The translations under genes were made by a program, and so were the position numbers. Source: DATLGB01 sp963740765 (GTDB lineage: Bacteria; Actinomycetota; Thermoleophilia; Solirubrobacterales; Solirubrobacteraceae). Taken from it: DNA of 64,000 bases. Below are positions 53,135 to 61,756 of the stretch, in pieces. Where the stretch lies: NCBI GenBank assembly GCA_963740765.1, contig CAVUFN010000016.1, positions 248,001 to 312,000 on the forward strand. The letters run 5' to 3'. The stretch's first letter is position 1. Every line of letters starts with the position of its first letter. A model generated the notes under the pieces. That model was given only the letters and a program-made list of their open reading frames with translations. It was not told the DNA's origin and made no database searches.

Positions 53135-53821
53135 TCAGGCGTAGAGGGAGTCGAGCCAATGCTTGAGCTCGGACTCGCGCGCGGCCGCGTCGACACCGTC
53201 GACGAAGAGGTGCGCGCTCATCCCCACGACGCCGCCGAAGCGGTTGCGGCCGAAGAAGCGGTAGAGGCCGTCGTCGGCGCGGAGGCCGATGAAGTCGGGG
53301 GTCGCGTAGTCGACGACGCCGCCGAACACCGCGTCCCGGTCGCCCACCGACTGGACAGCGAGTGCGGCGCGCAGGGTGTCCATCGCGTTCTCGGCGCCGG
53401 CGGCCTCCGGGCCCTCGATGCCCGCCGACGGCTGGCCGACGTAGGTCACGGGGCGGCCGTTGAAGTGCTCGAGGTACTCCCCCAGCGTGTGGAGGTAGAA
53501 GTCGGTGTGCGGGCCGATCGCGTCGTACTGGTCCTCCCACCCGTCGCCGAGGATCCCGCTGTGGACGTAGCGCAGCCGCGCGGTCCCGCCGTCCCTGGCC
53601 TCGATCGCGTAGTCGAGGGCGTTGAAGGTGCCGTCGGGCGACTCCATGCGGATGACGAGCCGGTGCGGCGGGTCCCAGGTCGTGATCGGCCCGCCCTCCC
53701 CGGTCGGCGCCGGCCCGGTCGGGAACTGCCACGCGGCGGAGGCCTGCGTGATCGCGGTCCAGACGTCGTCGGGGGCGGCGGGCAGGTCGACCTCGCGCTC
53801 GATCTCGAACGGACGGCTCAT
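53135..53821 (-). CDS. SRPBCC / AHSA1-like domain protein
   Basis: A 228-residue protein with a START-like hydrophobic-pocket fold: FEIEREVDLPAAPDDVWTAI at the N terminus, then ITTWDPPHRLVIRME and the AHSA1-like YLHTLGEYLEHFNGRPVTYVG. An extra C-terminal domain (about 150-228) is unusual. Ligand unknown. It overlaps by 4 bp the upstream winged-helix regulator gene, the typical regulator-AHSA1 pairing of Actinobacteria, and ends 9 bp from the tRNA-Gln gene. Confidence 0.85.
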   Translation of the reverse strand: MSRPFEIEREVDLPAAPDDVWTAITQASAAWQFPTGPAPTGEGGPITTWDPPHRLVIRMESPDGTFNALDYAIEARDGGTARLRYVHSGILGDGWEDQYDAIGPHTDFYLHTLGEYLEHFNGRPVTYVGQPSAGIEGPEAAGAENAMDTLRAALAVQSVGDRDAVFGGVVDYATPDFIGLRADDGLYRFFGRNRFGGVVGMSAHLFVDGVDAAARESELKHWLDSLYA

Positions 53822-54264
53822 GACGGGTTCTCCTTTGTGGTGGTGACGATGGGGTGCAGGGCGACGACGAAGCGGTGCCGGCGACCCCGGGGCGCGCCCT
53901 CGTCGTGGTACTTGGCGACGAGGTCGTTGACGGCGTCGGCCAGTTCGCCGGCGAACGCGGCCCGGTCGGCGGCGGACGCGAAGCGGACCTCGCTCTCGAT
54001 GCCGAGCGTGGCCAGCGGTTTGCCCGCGGCGCCGGCGGCGCGGATCAGCTCGCCGACCTCGCCGACGAGGCGGCCGGCCACCCCGAGCAGCCAGCGCGCG
54101 GAGCGCTGGTCCGGGCCGCGGGCGGGATCGGGGGCGACGGCGGACGGCGCGGTCGGCGAGATCACGTAGGCGGCCGCGGTGGCCTGGAGCATCCGCTCGG
54201 TGCAGTTGCCGCGGCGGCGCTCCTCGACCAGCTCGACGAGGCCGTGGCGCTCGAGGGCACGCAC
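53818..54264 (-). pseudogene. winged-helix transcriptional regulator, N-terminally truncated
   Basis: A 148-residue frame beginning VRALERHGLVELVEERRRGNC. This matches the wing and C-terminal part of an ArsR/HTH_20-type regulator usually encoded before AHSA1-type genes, but about 50-60 residues with the recognition helices are missing. In-frame upstream is a TGA after five codons, and the DNA becomes AT-rich there. The only start, GTG 54264, lies in one arm of a 10-bp inverted repeat. I read it as 5'-truncated; a functional short form cannot be excluded. The C-terminal part (EVRFASAADRAAFAGELADAVNDLVAKYHDE) is well preserved. Confidence 0.6.
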
Positions 54265-54303
54265 CGACGATTTTATTTGTCAAGCCTGTTTTTATCGTCG
54301 GTG
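54262..54303. repeat. 10-bp inverted repeat around an AT-rich core
   Basis: CACCGACGAT (54262-54271) and ATCGTCGGTG (54294-54303) are perfect inverted copies separated by 22 bp of AT-rich sequence (TTTTATTTGTCAAG and CTGTTTTT). TTGACA is readable on the minus strand inside it. It marks the truncated edge of the regulator gene and could be a deletion or inversion junction, or a divergent promoter/operator. Confidence 0.65.
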
Positions 54304-54347
54304 ACTCAGGCGCTCCGCTGCGATGCGCAAGCGGTAGGTTCCCGCCG

Positions 54348-56081
54348 ATGCGTGCACGGCTGATCGGGATGGGGGTCGGGCTCGCTTGGGCGCTGCCGGC
54401 GGGCGGAGCGATGGCGGCGGCGCCGATCATGCCGCTGAGCGAGGTCCAGAACGGGATGCGCTGCACGGCGTACTCGGTGTTCAAGGGCCAGGCCATCGAG
54501 CCGTTCGACGTCGAGATCCTCGACGTGGTCGGCCAGGCGTCCAACGGGCAGGCCGCGCCGCGGCTGCTCGTGCGCGTGTCGGGCGACCGGGTGGCGGACA
54601 CGGGCGTCGGCCCGGGCTTCAGCGGCTCGCCGATCCTCTGCCCGCGCAGCGACGGGACGCTCGCCAACGCCGGCGCGATCTCGGAGACGATCGGCGAGTA
54701 CGGCGGCTTCACCGTGCTGGCGACGCCGATCGAGCAGATCCTGGCCACGCCGGCCGACGCGCCCCAGGCGGCGTCCCGCCGCGAGGTCTCCCCGCGCGAT
54801 CGCTGGATCCTGCGCCACGCCAAGCCGATCTCGACGCCGATCACGGTCGGCGGCGCCGACCGGTCGGTCATGCGCGGCCTCCAGGCGCGGGCAGCCGAGC
54901 GCGGGGTGGCGGTGCTGGCCGCGCCCGCGGTTCCCGCCGACAGCTCGCCGATCCTGCCCTTCGAGCCGGGCTCGGCCGTCGCCGTCGGTCTCTCGAGCGG
55001 GGACCTGTCCATCTCCGGCATCGGCACGGTCGCCTACGTGGACGGCGACACCGTGTGGTCCTACGGGCACCAGTTCGATGGCATCGGCGGACGCGACCTG
55101 CTCCTGCAGGACGCCTACGTCGCCGCGATCGTCAACAACCCCGTGCAGGTCGAGGGCTACTCGACCTACAAGCTCTCCGGCCCGATCCACGACCGCGGGA
55201 CGCTCACCGACGACGGCTTCAACGCCGTCGTGGGCCGCACCGGCCCGCTGCCGCCGCAGACCAAGGTGCGCGTCTACGCATCAGACGACGACCGCGGAAT
55301 CGAATCCGAGACGCAGGTCAACGTCGCCGACGAGTCCGACGTCGGCAACCCGGCGGGCGTGTCCGCCCTCGGCTACGTCGGCCCGCTGGCGATCCTCAGC
55401 GGCGCGACGGACGTGATGGGCGCCGGACCCCAGCGCGTCGCGGGCCAGATGTGCATGCAGGTGACGCTGCGCGAGCGCAAGGCGCCATTGCGCTTCTGCA
55501 ACCGCTACGTCAACGACGGCGTCACCAACGGGGAGACGATCGGCACGAACCCGTTGGCGCAGTCGGCCGGGCTCGACGCGTCGATCGCGCTCGCGCCGTT
55601 CGACCTCTTCAAGGGCAAGCCGGTCCACATCACCGAGGCGACCGCCCGCATCAGCCAGACCCGCGCGCAGCGCCAGGCCTACCTGCGCCGCGTGATCCTG
55701 CCCCGCCGCGTCCGGCGCGGGGCCGACGTCCGTGCCAGGCTCGTCGTTCAGATCGTGCGCGGGAACCGCAAGGTCATCCGCGCCCGCGTCCACGTCCCGC
55801 TCAAGCTCACGTCTGGCAAGCACCGGCTGCAGTTCCGGGGCGTGGACCCCGACTCGGGCGGCTTCGGCGCCTTCGACGAGATCATCATCGACCTCTCCGG
55901 CGGGGAGAGCTACTACGACTCCGAAGGCCCGCGCACCGTCGGGGCGCTCGTGCGGGCGTTCCGGTCGATGCGGCGCTGGGACGGCGTGCGCATCAAGGGC
56001 GCCGGCCGCTTCTACCGCGACCCGACGTACCGGATCGGCGGGCGGGCCTTCGCGAAGGTCCGCGTGCTCCCCAAGCGCTAG
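54348..56081 (+). CDS. secreted SpoIVB (S55) peptidase-like protein
   Basis: A 577-residue protein with a signal peptide (cleavage after about residue 24). It matches the S55-domain family found outside sporulators: NGMRCTAYSVFKGQAIEPFDVEILDV, then a serine-protease-like GPGFSGSPI (Ser92) and a downstream SYGHQFDGIGG (His241). In SpoIVB the His comes before the Ser; here the order is reversed, as in the related family, so catalysis is not proven. The C-terminal ~200 residues are beta-rich and basic and may bind the cell wall. The start ATG 54348 follows a short leader. Confidence 0.78.
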   Translation: MRARLIGMGVGLAWALPAGGAMAAAPIMPLSEVQNGMRCTAYSVFKGQAIEPFDVEILDVVGQASNGQAAPRLLVRVSGDRVADTGVGPGFSGSPILCPRSDGTLANAGAISETIGEYGGFTVLATPIEQILATPADAPQAASRREVSPRDRWILRHAKPISTPITVGGADRSVMRGLQARAAERGVAVLAAPAVPADSSPILPFEPGSAVAVGLSSGDLSISGIGTVAYVDGDTVWSYGHQFDGIGGRDLLLQDAYVAAIVNNPVQVEGYSTYKLSGPIHDRGTLTDDGFNAVVGRTGPLPPQTKVRVYASDDDRGIESETQVNVADESDVGNPAGVSALGYVGPLAILSGATDVMGAGPQRVAGQMCMQVTLRERKAPLRFCNRYVNDGVTNGETIGTNPLAQSAGLDASIALAPFDLFKGKPVHITEATARISQTRAQRQAYLRRVILPRRVRRGADVRARLVVQIVRGNRKVIRARVHVPLKLTSGKHRLQFRGVDPDSGGFGAFDEIIIDLSGGESYYDSEGPRTVGALVRAFRSMRRWDGVRIKGAGRFYRDPTYRIGGRAFAKVRVLPKR

Positions 56082-56102
56082 GGGTGCCGGAGGCGGGGCC
56101 CC
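56081..56102. terminator. compact hairpin at a convergent gene end, copy 2
   Basis: GGGGTGCC-GGA-GGC-GGGG-CCCC begins inside the TAG stop of the S55-like gene. The 20 nt 56077-56096 match 47305-47324 exactly, and again the gap to the convergent gene is 28 bp. Confidence 0.6.
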
Positions 56103-56109
56103 GTGGGGT

Positions 56110-57255
56110 TCACGTCTGGCCGAGCGCATCGAGCAGCTGCTCGATGCGGACCAGCCCGAGGTACACGCCGCGCCGGTCGCAGGCCACCAGCGGGTGGAAG
56201 CGCTCCAGCCATGGGCGCGCGGCAGCCCGGCGGGCGACCGCTTTGAGCGGGCTCGACGGGCTGATGCGCATGACCGGGCGCTCGTAGGGCTCGCCGCGCA
56301 GCAGGGCGGCGCGCTCCGCCAGGGCGAGCGGGCGCGACTGCTCGTCGACGAGGACGATGACCTCGTTGAGCGCGTCCTCGAGGAAGGCGTCGGCGACCTC
56401 GTCGAGCGTGCTGGCCCAGGGGAGCGCGACGCGCGACTCGATGAGCCCGGCCACGGTCTCGCCCGGCTCGACGGGAGGCGACGCGCGGCGGATCGCGTCC
56501 GCCACCAGCGGGGCGAGCGGCGCCATCGCGGGGGCCGCGGGGCCGAAGAGCGCGCCCTGACCGAGCGGGATGCCCATGCGCCGCAGCGCCGACAGCTCGG
56601 GGCGGCCGGGGATGCCGTTGGCGATCACGCGCGCGCCGGTGCGCTCGGCCACGGCGGCCAGCGCCTCCACGACCGCACCCTTGGCGTCGTCCCCGTCGAG
56701 GCCCTTGACGAAGGCGGGGCTGATGCGGACGAAGTCGGGCCGCAGGTCGATCACGCTGCGCAGCGAGTCGTAGCCCGAGCCCGTCTCGTCGACGCCGACC
56801 GACGCGCCGGCATCACGCGCGCGCACAAGTGACGCCGCGGTGTCCGCACCGTCCCCGGAGACGAGCAGGAGGACGCCGTCGAGCGAACCGGCGTCGGCGA
56901 GCACGCCCTCCATCTGCGGCGAGCGAAGTCCGGACGCGGACACGGTGACGGCGAGGCGCGTCCCGGCCGGCAGGCGCTCGCGTTCCTCCAGGGCCGTCTC
57001 GACCAGTGCAGCCTCGAAGCAGGGCGCCTTGCCGGGATGCACGGCGCGCGACCAGACGGCGGGAGACAGGGCTTCGTCCGTGTCGATCGCGAGCAGCACC
57101 TCGTACCCGTGCGCCACGCCGCGCTTGAGGTCCGCGATGGCACCGAAGCGAGGCCGGATCAGCTCCGGGTCGTCCGCGATCCGCTGCGCGACGTCGGCGG
57201 GATCGTGCAGCGGGACGACGCGGAGATGGGGCGGTGTTTCAGGCATGCCTCTCAT
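56110..57255 (-). CDS. EAL-domain-like protein with CBS-like C-terminal region, degenerate active site
   Basis: A 381-residue soluble protein. Residues about 35-255 have the EAL fold of cyclic-di-GMP phosphodiesterases. The EAL motif is EVL (YEVLLAID, from residue 51), and the loop-6 DDFG motif is DETG (SVGVDETGSGYDSL), so metal-binding residues are altered and hydrolysis is doubtful. The later GxGA-like segment LGQGALFG is kept. The C-terminal ~110 residues look like a CBS/regulatory domain. A cyclic-di-GMP receptor role is possible. It may start at ATG 57246 instead of 57255. Confidence 0.75.
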   Translation of the reverse strand: MRGMPETPPHLRVVPLHDPADVAQRIADDPELIRPRFGAIADLKRGVAHGYEVLLAIDTDEALSPAVWSRAVHPGKAPCFEAALVETALEERERLPAGTRLAVTVSASGLRSPQMEGVLADAGSLDGVLLLVSGDGADTAASLVRARDAGASVGVDETGSGYDSLRSVIDLRPDFVRISPAFVKGLDGDDAKGAVVEALAAVAERTGARVIANGIPGRPELSALRRMGIPLGQGALFGPAAPAMAPLAPLVADAIRRASPPVEPGETVAGLIESRVALPWASTLDEVADAFLEDALNEVIVLVDEQSRPLALAERAALLRGEPYERPVMRISPSSPLKAVARRAAARPWLERFHPLVACDRRGVYLGLVRIEQLLDALGQT

Positions 57256-57283
57256 ACCTAACGGGCGGGGAGGCCCGTTTCCG

Positions 57284-58081
57284 TCAGCCCTCGTGGAAGC
57301 GGTAGTTCATGCCCGCCGGAGCGACCGCGCGCGGGTCGATCTCGCCGATCGCGGCTGCAAGCACGCTTGCGAAGGTCGCCGTCGAGGCGGCGATCAGCTC
57401 CATCAGCCGCTCAACCGGCGTCGCGGTGTCGGTGACGCCGTTGGCGTAATCCGTGGCATAGCCGACGAGCCCGAACGGCAGCTCCGCCTCGCCGCACAGG
57501 ACCGTCTCCGGCCCGGCGGTCTGCGAGACGGCGGAGACCCCGCACGCCGCGAGCCCGCGGATCTCGGCCTTGGTGTTGAAGCGCGGGCCATCGACATGGC
57601 CGTAGCAACCGCCGTCGCGGGCGCTGACGCCGGCCTTGGCCGCCCCGGACAGCAGCGCACGCCGCAGCTCGGGCGAGTATGGGTCCTCGTAGATCCAGTG
57701 CCCGCGCCGCTTGTCGCCCGGTGTGTCGTGGAACGTGCACAGCGAGCCGTCGGGAAGGCGGTTGGAGACGAAGTGGACGTCGTCGAAGACGATCAGGGAG
57801 CCGAGCTCCACGCTCGCGTCGACCGCGCCGCACACGGTGACGGCCAGGATCGCGCCGCATCCGGCCTGACGCAGCGCATCGACATTGGCACGATGGGACA
57901 CGTGGTTGGACAGCCGCGGATGACCTTCGCCGTGACGGGACACGTGCACGACGTCGGCGCCCGCGAACGTCCCGCGCGTGACGGCGGCGCTCCCCCACTC
58001 CGTCTCCACGGGCTCCAGGTCGCCGGCGGCAAAGCCCGGCAGGGCGTAGGTCCCCGACCCGGTGATGATCCCGATCCGCAT
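57284..58081 (-). CDS. purine nucleoside phosphorylase of the MTAP family
   Basis: A 265-residue enzyme of the 5'-methylthioadenosine phosphorylase family. Seen: IGIITGSGTYAL, a phosphate-binding His-rich segment (VVHVSRHGEGHPRLSNHVSHRANV), and the substrate-site GPRFNTKAEIR and VSQTAGPE. Members act on methylthioadenosine or on inosine/guanosine; residue choice cannot be read confidently here. It sits between the EAL-like gene (28-bp gap) and the PucR regulator (10-bp gap) on the same strand. Confidence 0.9.
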   Translation of the reverse strand: MRIGIITGSGTYALPGFAAGDLEPVETEWGSAAVTRGTFAGADVVHVSRHGEGHPRLSNHVSHRANVDALRQAGCGAILAVTVCGAVDASVELGSLIVFDDVHFVSNRLPDGSLCTFHDTPGDKRRGHWIYEDPYSPELRRALLSGAAKAGVSARDGGCYGHVDGPRFNTKAEIRGLAACGVSAVSQTAGPETVLCGEAELPFGLVGYATDYANGVTDTATPVERLMELIAASTATFASVLAAAIGEIDPRAVAPAGMNYRFHEG

Positions 58082-58091
58082 GCGGCTCGGG

Positions 58092-59357
58092 CTAGCGGTC
58101 CTTCGGCTCGCGCATGACGCGGCCGCCGCTGGCCCCGCGCTCGCGGGCGGGCCCGCCGGGAGTGGCGATGCCGAGGACGCGCATCGCCTTCAGGCCGAGG
58201 CTCAGGCGCTCGCGGCCGTCCGTGCTGGACACGTCGTGGCCGGTGAGCTCGTGCACGCGGACGAGGCGGTAGCGGATCGTGTGCCGGTGCGTGAAGAGGC
58301 GCCCGGCGGTGTTGGCGACGTTGCCGTCGCAGTCCAGGAACGTCCCCAGGGTGGTGACGAGGTCCGTCTCGTACTGCTCGTCGTACGCGACGAGCGGGGC
58401 GATCGTCTCCTCGTAGAAGCGGTGCAGCTCACCCGGGTCCTCGCTCATGGCGGGCAGCAGCAGGCGGTAGGCGCCCGTGTCCTCGAACGCGAGCACGGCG
58501 GCAGGCTCCTCGGCGTCGTCCCCGCCCGGGGTGGCCTCCGCGACGTTGGCGGCGAGCAGGGCCTCCTGGCCGGCGCGGTAGAGGTCGGCGGGGTCGGGCG
58601 CGGGGCGGGAGTGCCCGACGGCGAAGGTGAACCCGCCGAGCGCGGCCTGCAACTCGCGGGCGACCACGGCGGCGCAGCGGCGGACGGCGTCGGCGCCCTC
58701 GGCGGCGACGAGCATCACGATCATGCCGGTGGCGGGGCTGGCCGGGTGGTCGAGGACGGCGAGCAGGGCGCCGGGCGACGTCGCCCGGGTGGCGCGATCG
58801 GCGACGGCGAGCACCCGGCCGCGCCAGTCCGTCTCCGAGACGGCGAAGTGATGGGCGCGCACGACGATGACGGCGCCGCCGCCCTGCAGGTCGAGCCCCA
58901 TCTCGGCGGCGCGCGCGTGGATGTCCCCGCGATCGGTGACCTGGCGGTCGAGCAGCGCGCGCAGGAACCCCTCCTGGGCGACCTCGGACTGACGCTCGGG
59001 CGCGCGCAGGCGCTCGACTTCGGACGCGATCAGCGTCAGCACCATGTTCAGGAAGGGGGCGGGCGGCTCGGCGGAGGCGGCTCGGTAGCGCATGCGCAGG
59101 CGCCCGACGAGGCCACCGCCGACCTTGAGCTCCTGGGTGACGACGCCGGGCGCGTCGGCCATCAGGCTGCGCTCGTCGGCGCTGGAACGAGCGGTGACCG
59201 CCAGCACAGCGCTGGTGTGGTCGAGCAGGACGAGGCTGGCGTCGAGCGCGCGCCCGGCGGCGCGGACGACCTCAGGCAGTCCGGCGCCTGCCGCGACGGC
59301 GTCCGTGACCGCGTGCAATGCCTCGAGGTCGTGTACCGCGGCGGCCGGTTCCGACAC
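58092..59357 (-). CDS. PucR/CdaR-family transcriptional regulator
   Basis: A 421-residue regulator. The first ~170 residues form a GAF-like sensor region (VLLDHTSAVLAVTARSS, LVGRLRMRYR). The middle is a GGDEF-like fold without catalytic residues. The C-terminal ~60 residues are a PucR-type helix-turn-helix (FLDCDGNVANTAGRLFTHRHTIRYRLVRVHELTGHD). Regulators of this type often control purine or sugar-acid catabolism, and the MTAP-type phosphorylase directly downstream fits that. The GTG start at 59357 is 2 bp from the preceding stop. Confidence 0.88.
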   Translation of the reverse strand: MSEPAAAVHDLEALHAVTDAVAAGAGLPEVVRAAGRALDASLVLLDHTSAVLAVTARSSADERSLMADAPGVVTQELKVGGGLVGRLRMRYRAASAEPPAPFLNMVLTLIASEVERLRAPERQSEVAQEGFLRALLDRQVTDRGDIHARAAEMGLDLQGGGAVIVVRAHHFAVSETDWRGRVLAVADRATRATSPGALLAVLDHPASPATGMIVMLVAAEGADAVRRCAAVVARELQAALGGFTFAVGHSRPAPDPADLYRAGQEALLAANVAEATPGGDDAEEPAAVLAFEDTGAYRLLLPAMSEDPGELHRFYEETIAPLVAYDEQYETDLVTTLGTFLDCDGNVANTAGRLFTHRHTIRYRLVRVHELTGHDVSSTDGRERLSLGLKAMRVLGIATPGGPARERGASGGRVMREPKDR

Positions 59358-59359
59358 GC

Positions 59360-59581
59360 TTACGCGATCCGGTCGTAGTACCAGAGGAAGATCGCGCCGA
59401 TCAGCCCGCCCGCCGCGACCATCGCGGCCAGCACGTACAGGCTCATCACGACGGCGGCGGTCCGCTGCCACCAGCGCGTGTAGGCCGTGACCGCGGGGAC
59501 CAGGATCAGCCATGACCACAGCGCGACGCTCGTCACGCCCACGAGGGCGGCGATCAGGTAGGTGAGGGCGTTGTTGCTCAT
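59360..59581 (-). CDS. small two-helix membrane protein
   Basis: A 73-residue protein with two membrane helices (residues about 6-27 and 42-67) separated by a short aromatic loop (TAYTRWWQRTAA). No family is recognised. It overlaps the PAP2 phosphatase gene by 4 bp upstream and is followed 2 bp later by the PucR gene, so it is in the middle of an operon. Confidence 0.7.
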   Translation of the reverse strand: MSNNALTYLIAALVGVTSVALWSWLILVPAVTAYTRWWQRTAAVVMSLYVLAAMVAAGGLIGAIFLWYYDRIA

Positions 59582-60141
59582 CGGGTCCGGGCCAGAACGG
59601 GCGCGAGGACTGCCACACCGAGCGCGAAGCCGCCCAGCACGTCCGTCAGGTAGTGCACATGAAGATAGAGGCGAGAGGCACCGATGGTGACGGCGAGGGC
59701 GGCGGCAGCGACCTGGACCCAGCGGACGTCGAGGACCCGGGCGGCGGCGATCCAGGTGATCGACTGGGCGCTGTGGCCGGACGGGAACGAGAAGCCGCCG
59801 GGGTCGTAGAAGCGCCCGCTGGGGCGCGGGCGGTCCCAGATCTCCTTCGCCACGCTGGTGAGCAGGACGACGGCCAGAACGCCCACGAGGAGGGCGATGG
59901 CCTGCTCCTTGCGCCCCGCGCCGGCGGCGTAGATCGCGGCGGCCACGGCGGGGATCGCCACGACGGGGAAGGAACCGAGATCGGTGAAGACGCGCGCGAA
60001 CTCGCGCAGGTCCTGGGTGACGAGCGGGTCGAGCACGTCGAAGGCGAACCGGTCCAGCCCGGTCGGCCCGCTGTGGAGCGTCAGGAGGCCGAGCGCGATG
60101 TGGATCGCGATCGCCGCGGCGGCGAGCGGCAGCGTCTTCAC
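59578..60141 (-). CDS. PAP2-type membrane phosphatase
   Basis: A 187-residue integral membrane phosphatase with six hydrophobic segments. The three PAP2 motifs are complete: KEIWDRPRP, PSGHSA with the catalytic His, and SRLYLHVHYLTD with the nucleophilic His. Such enzymes dephosphorylate undecaprenyl pyrophosphate or phosphatidic acid at the outer face of the membrane. Its ATG overlaps the ispE stop by 4 bp. The link to isoprenoid synthesis fits a role with polyprenyl phosphates. Confidence 0.93.
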   Translation of the reverse strand: MKTLPLAAAAIAIHIALGLLTLHSGPTGLDRFAFDVLDPLVTQDLREFARVFTDLGSFPVVAIPAVAAAIYAAGAGRKEQAIALLVGVLAVVLLTSVAKEIWDRPRPSGRFYDPGGFSFPSGHSAQSITWIAAARVLDVRWVQVAAAALAVTIGASRLYLHVHYLTDVLGGFALGVAVLAPVLARTR

Positions 60142-60944
60142 CGGGGCTCCACGGCGATCGCGCCGGGCAGGACCCGGGCGACGGCGGCCGCGCGCTCGGG
60201 GTCGTCGAAGGACCCGAAGGTCGTCGGGCCGGAGCCGGCCACGAGGACGCGATCGGCGCCGGCGTCGGCGAGCTGCTGGAGCCGCAGGTCGATGTCGGGC
60301 TGCAGCGAGCGGGCGGCGGGCTGGAGGTCGTTGACGTTGGGCAACGCGCCCGCGCGGAGATCCTGCTCGGGCGTGGCGAGGTCGGTCCGGGTCGTCTGGA
60401 GGCGGTCGGCCTCCCGGTAGACCGCCGGCGTGGAGAGCGTGTGCGCGCTCGGGTAGATCACGAGCGCGGCCGGCGGGCCGGGCGGCAGCGGCTCGATCCG
60501 CTCGCCGATACCGGTCACCAGCGCGCGGCCGGTGTGGAGCTGGAAGGGGACGTCGGCGCCGAGGGTCGGCGCGATGGCGTCGAGCAGCGGGTCGTCGGGC
60601 CGGCCCGCCTGCTGCGCGATCAGGCGCAGCGCCGCCGCCGCGTCGCCCGAGCCTCCGCCCATCCCGGCGGCGACCGGCACCCGCTTGGTGATCGCCACGC
60701 GCACCGCGGGGCCGTCGTACCCGCTGTGCTCGCGGTAGGCGGCGAGCGCCCGCGCGGCCAGGTTCGGCCCGGTCACGCCCGGGCAGGCGACCTCGTCTAC
60801 GGCGCCGTCGATCTCCTCCAGCGTCAGCTCGTCGGCCAGGGAGACGGACTGGAAGATGGAGACGAGCGGGTGGTAGCCGTCCGCGCGCGGACGGCCCACG
60901 AACAGGCAGAGGTTGACCTTGCCGGGCGCGGTCGTACGGATCAC
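60138..60944 (-). CDS. ispE: 4-diphosphocytidyl-2-C-methyl-D-erythritol kinase IspE
   Basis: A 268-residue GHMP kinase of the MEP isoprenoid pathway. Seen: TTAPGKVNLCLFVGRPRADGYH, the ATP loop PVAAGMGGGSGDAAAALR, and the C-terminal motif VLVAGSGPTTFG. The GTG start at 60944 overlaps the rsmA stop by 4 bp. It is in the run metG-tatD-rsmA-ispE, all coupled by 4-bp overlaps. Confidence 0.97.
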   Translation of the reverse strand: MIRTTAPGKVNLCLFVGRPRADGYHPLVSIFQSVSLADELTLEEIDGAVDEVACPGVTGPNLAARALAAYREHSGYDGPAVRVAITKRVPVAAGMGGGSGDAAAALRLIAQQAGRPDDPLLDAIAPTLGADVPFQLHTGRALVTGIGERIEPLPPGPPAALVIYPSAHTLSTPAVYREADRLQTTRTDLATPEQDLRAGALPNVNDLQPAARSLQPDIDLRLQQLADAGADRVLVAGSGPTTFGSFDDPERAAAVARVLPGAIAVEPR

Positions 60945-61756
60945 GACAGGGCCTCCGCGAAGGCGCGCCACTGGGCCGGCGCCAGGCGCTCCGCGCGCAC
61001 GTCCTCCGGCAGGCCGACCGCGGTCAGCGCCGCGCGGGCCTGGTCGCGCCCGGCGGCGCCGGCCAGGGCCAGCGAGCGCGGCAGCGCCTTGCGGCGGTGA
61101 GCGAAGCCGGCGGAGACGAGGCGGCGGACGCCGGCCGGAGCGGGCGGCCCGGTGCGCTCGAGGCGCACGAGCACGGAGTCGACGTTGGGCACCGGGTGGA
61201 ACACGGTGCGGGACACCTGCCGCGCGACGCGGACGTCGCACGAGAGCTGCGCGAGCACGGAGGGCGCGCCGTAGGCGGGCGTGCCCGGGGCGGCCGCGAG
61301 CCGCTCCCCCACCTCGCGCTGGACCATGGCGACCCAGCGGGTGACGGTCGGCAGCACGGCGACGGTGTCAAGGATGACGGTGGCCGCAACGCCGTACGGG
61401 AGATTGGCGATCACCTTGGTCGGCGCGGGGTCGAGCGCGGCGTAGTCGAGCTTCACCGCGTCGGCGAGGTGCAGGGTCGTGTTGACGAACGGCGCGAGCG
61501 CGTCCCGGAGCGCGGGTTCGAGCCGAGGATCGACCTCGACGACGTGCACGTGTGCGGCGGTGGCGGCCAGGTGCTCGGACAGGACGCCGAGGCCCCCGCC
61601 GACCTCGAGGACCACGTCGCCGGCGGCGAGGCTCGCCTCGCGTGCGATGACGTCGAGCAGGTTCGAGTCGATGAGGAAGTTCTGGCCGAGATCGCGGACC
61701 GGCCGCACGCCGAACTGCTTGAGCCGCCGCAGGCTCGGTTGGGTGGGCTCGCTCAC
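60941..61756 (-). CDS. rsmA: 16S rRNA dimethyladenosine transferase RsmA (KsgA)
   Basis: A 271-residue methyltransferase that dimethylates two adjacent adenosines near the 3' end of 16S rRNA. Seen: DLGQNFLIDSNLLD, the SAM loop VVLEVGGGLGVLSEHLA, and motif IV NLPYGVA. The C-terminal helical domain includes HPVPNVDSVLVRLER. The GTG at 61756 overlaps the tatD stop by 4 bp. The expected DxGxG is GGGLG after the acidic EVG, as usual. Confidence 0.97.
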   Translation of the reverse strand: MSEPTQPSLRRLKQFGVRPVRDLGQNFLIDSNLLDVIAREASLAAGDVVLEVGGGLGVLSEHLAATAAHVHVVEVDPRLEPALRDALAPFVNTTLHLADAVKLDYAALDPAPTKVIANLPYGVAATVILDTVAVLPTVTRWVAMVQREVGERLAAAPGTPAYGAPSVLAQLSCDVRVARQVSRTVFHPVPNVDSVLVRLERTGPPAPAGVRRLVSAGFAHRRKALPRSLALAGAAGRDQARAALTAVGLPEDVRAERLAPAQWRAFAEALS

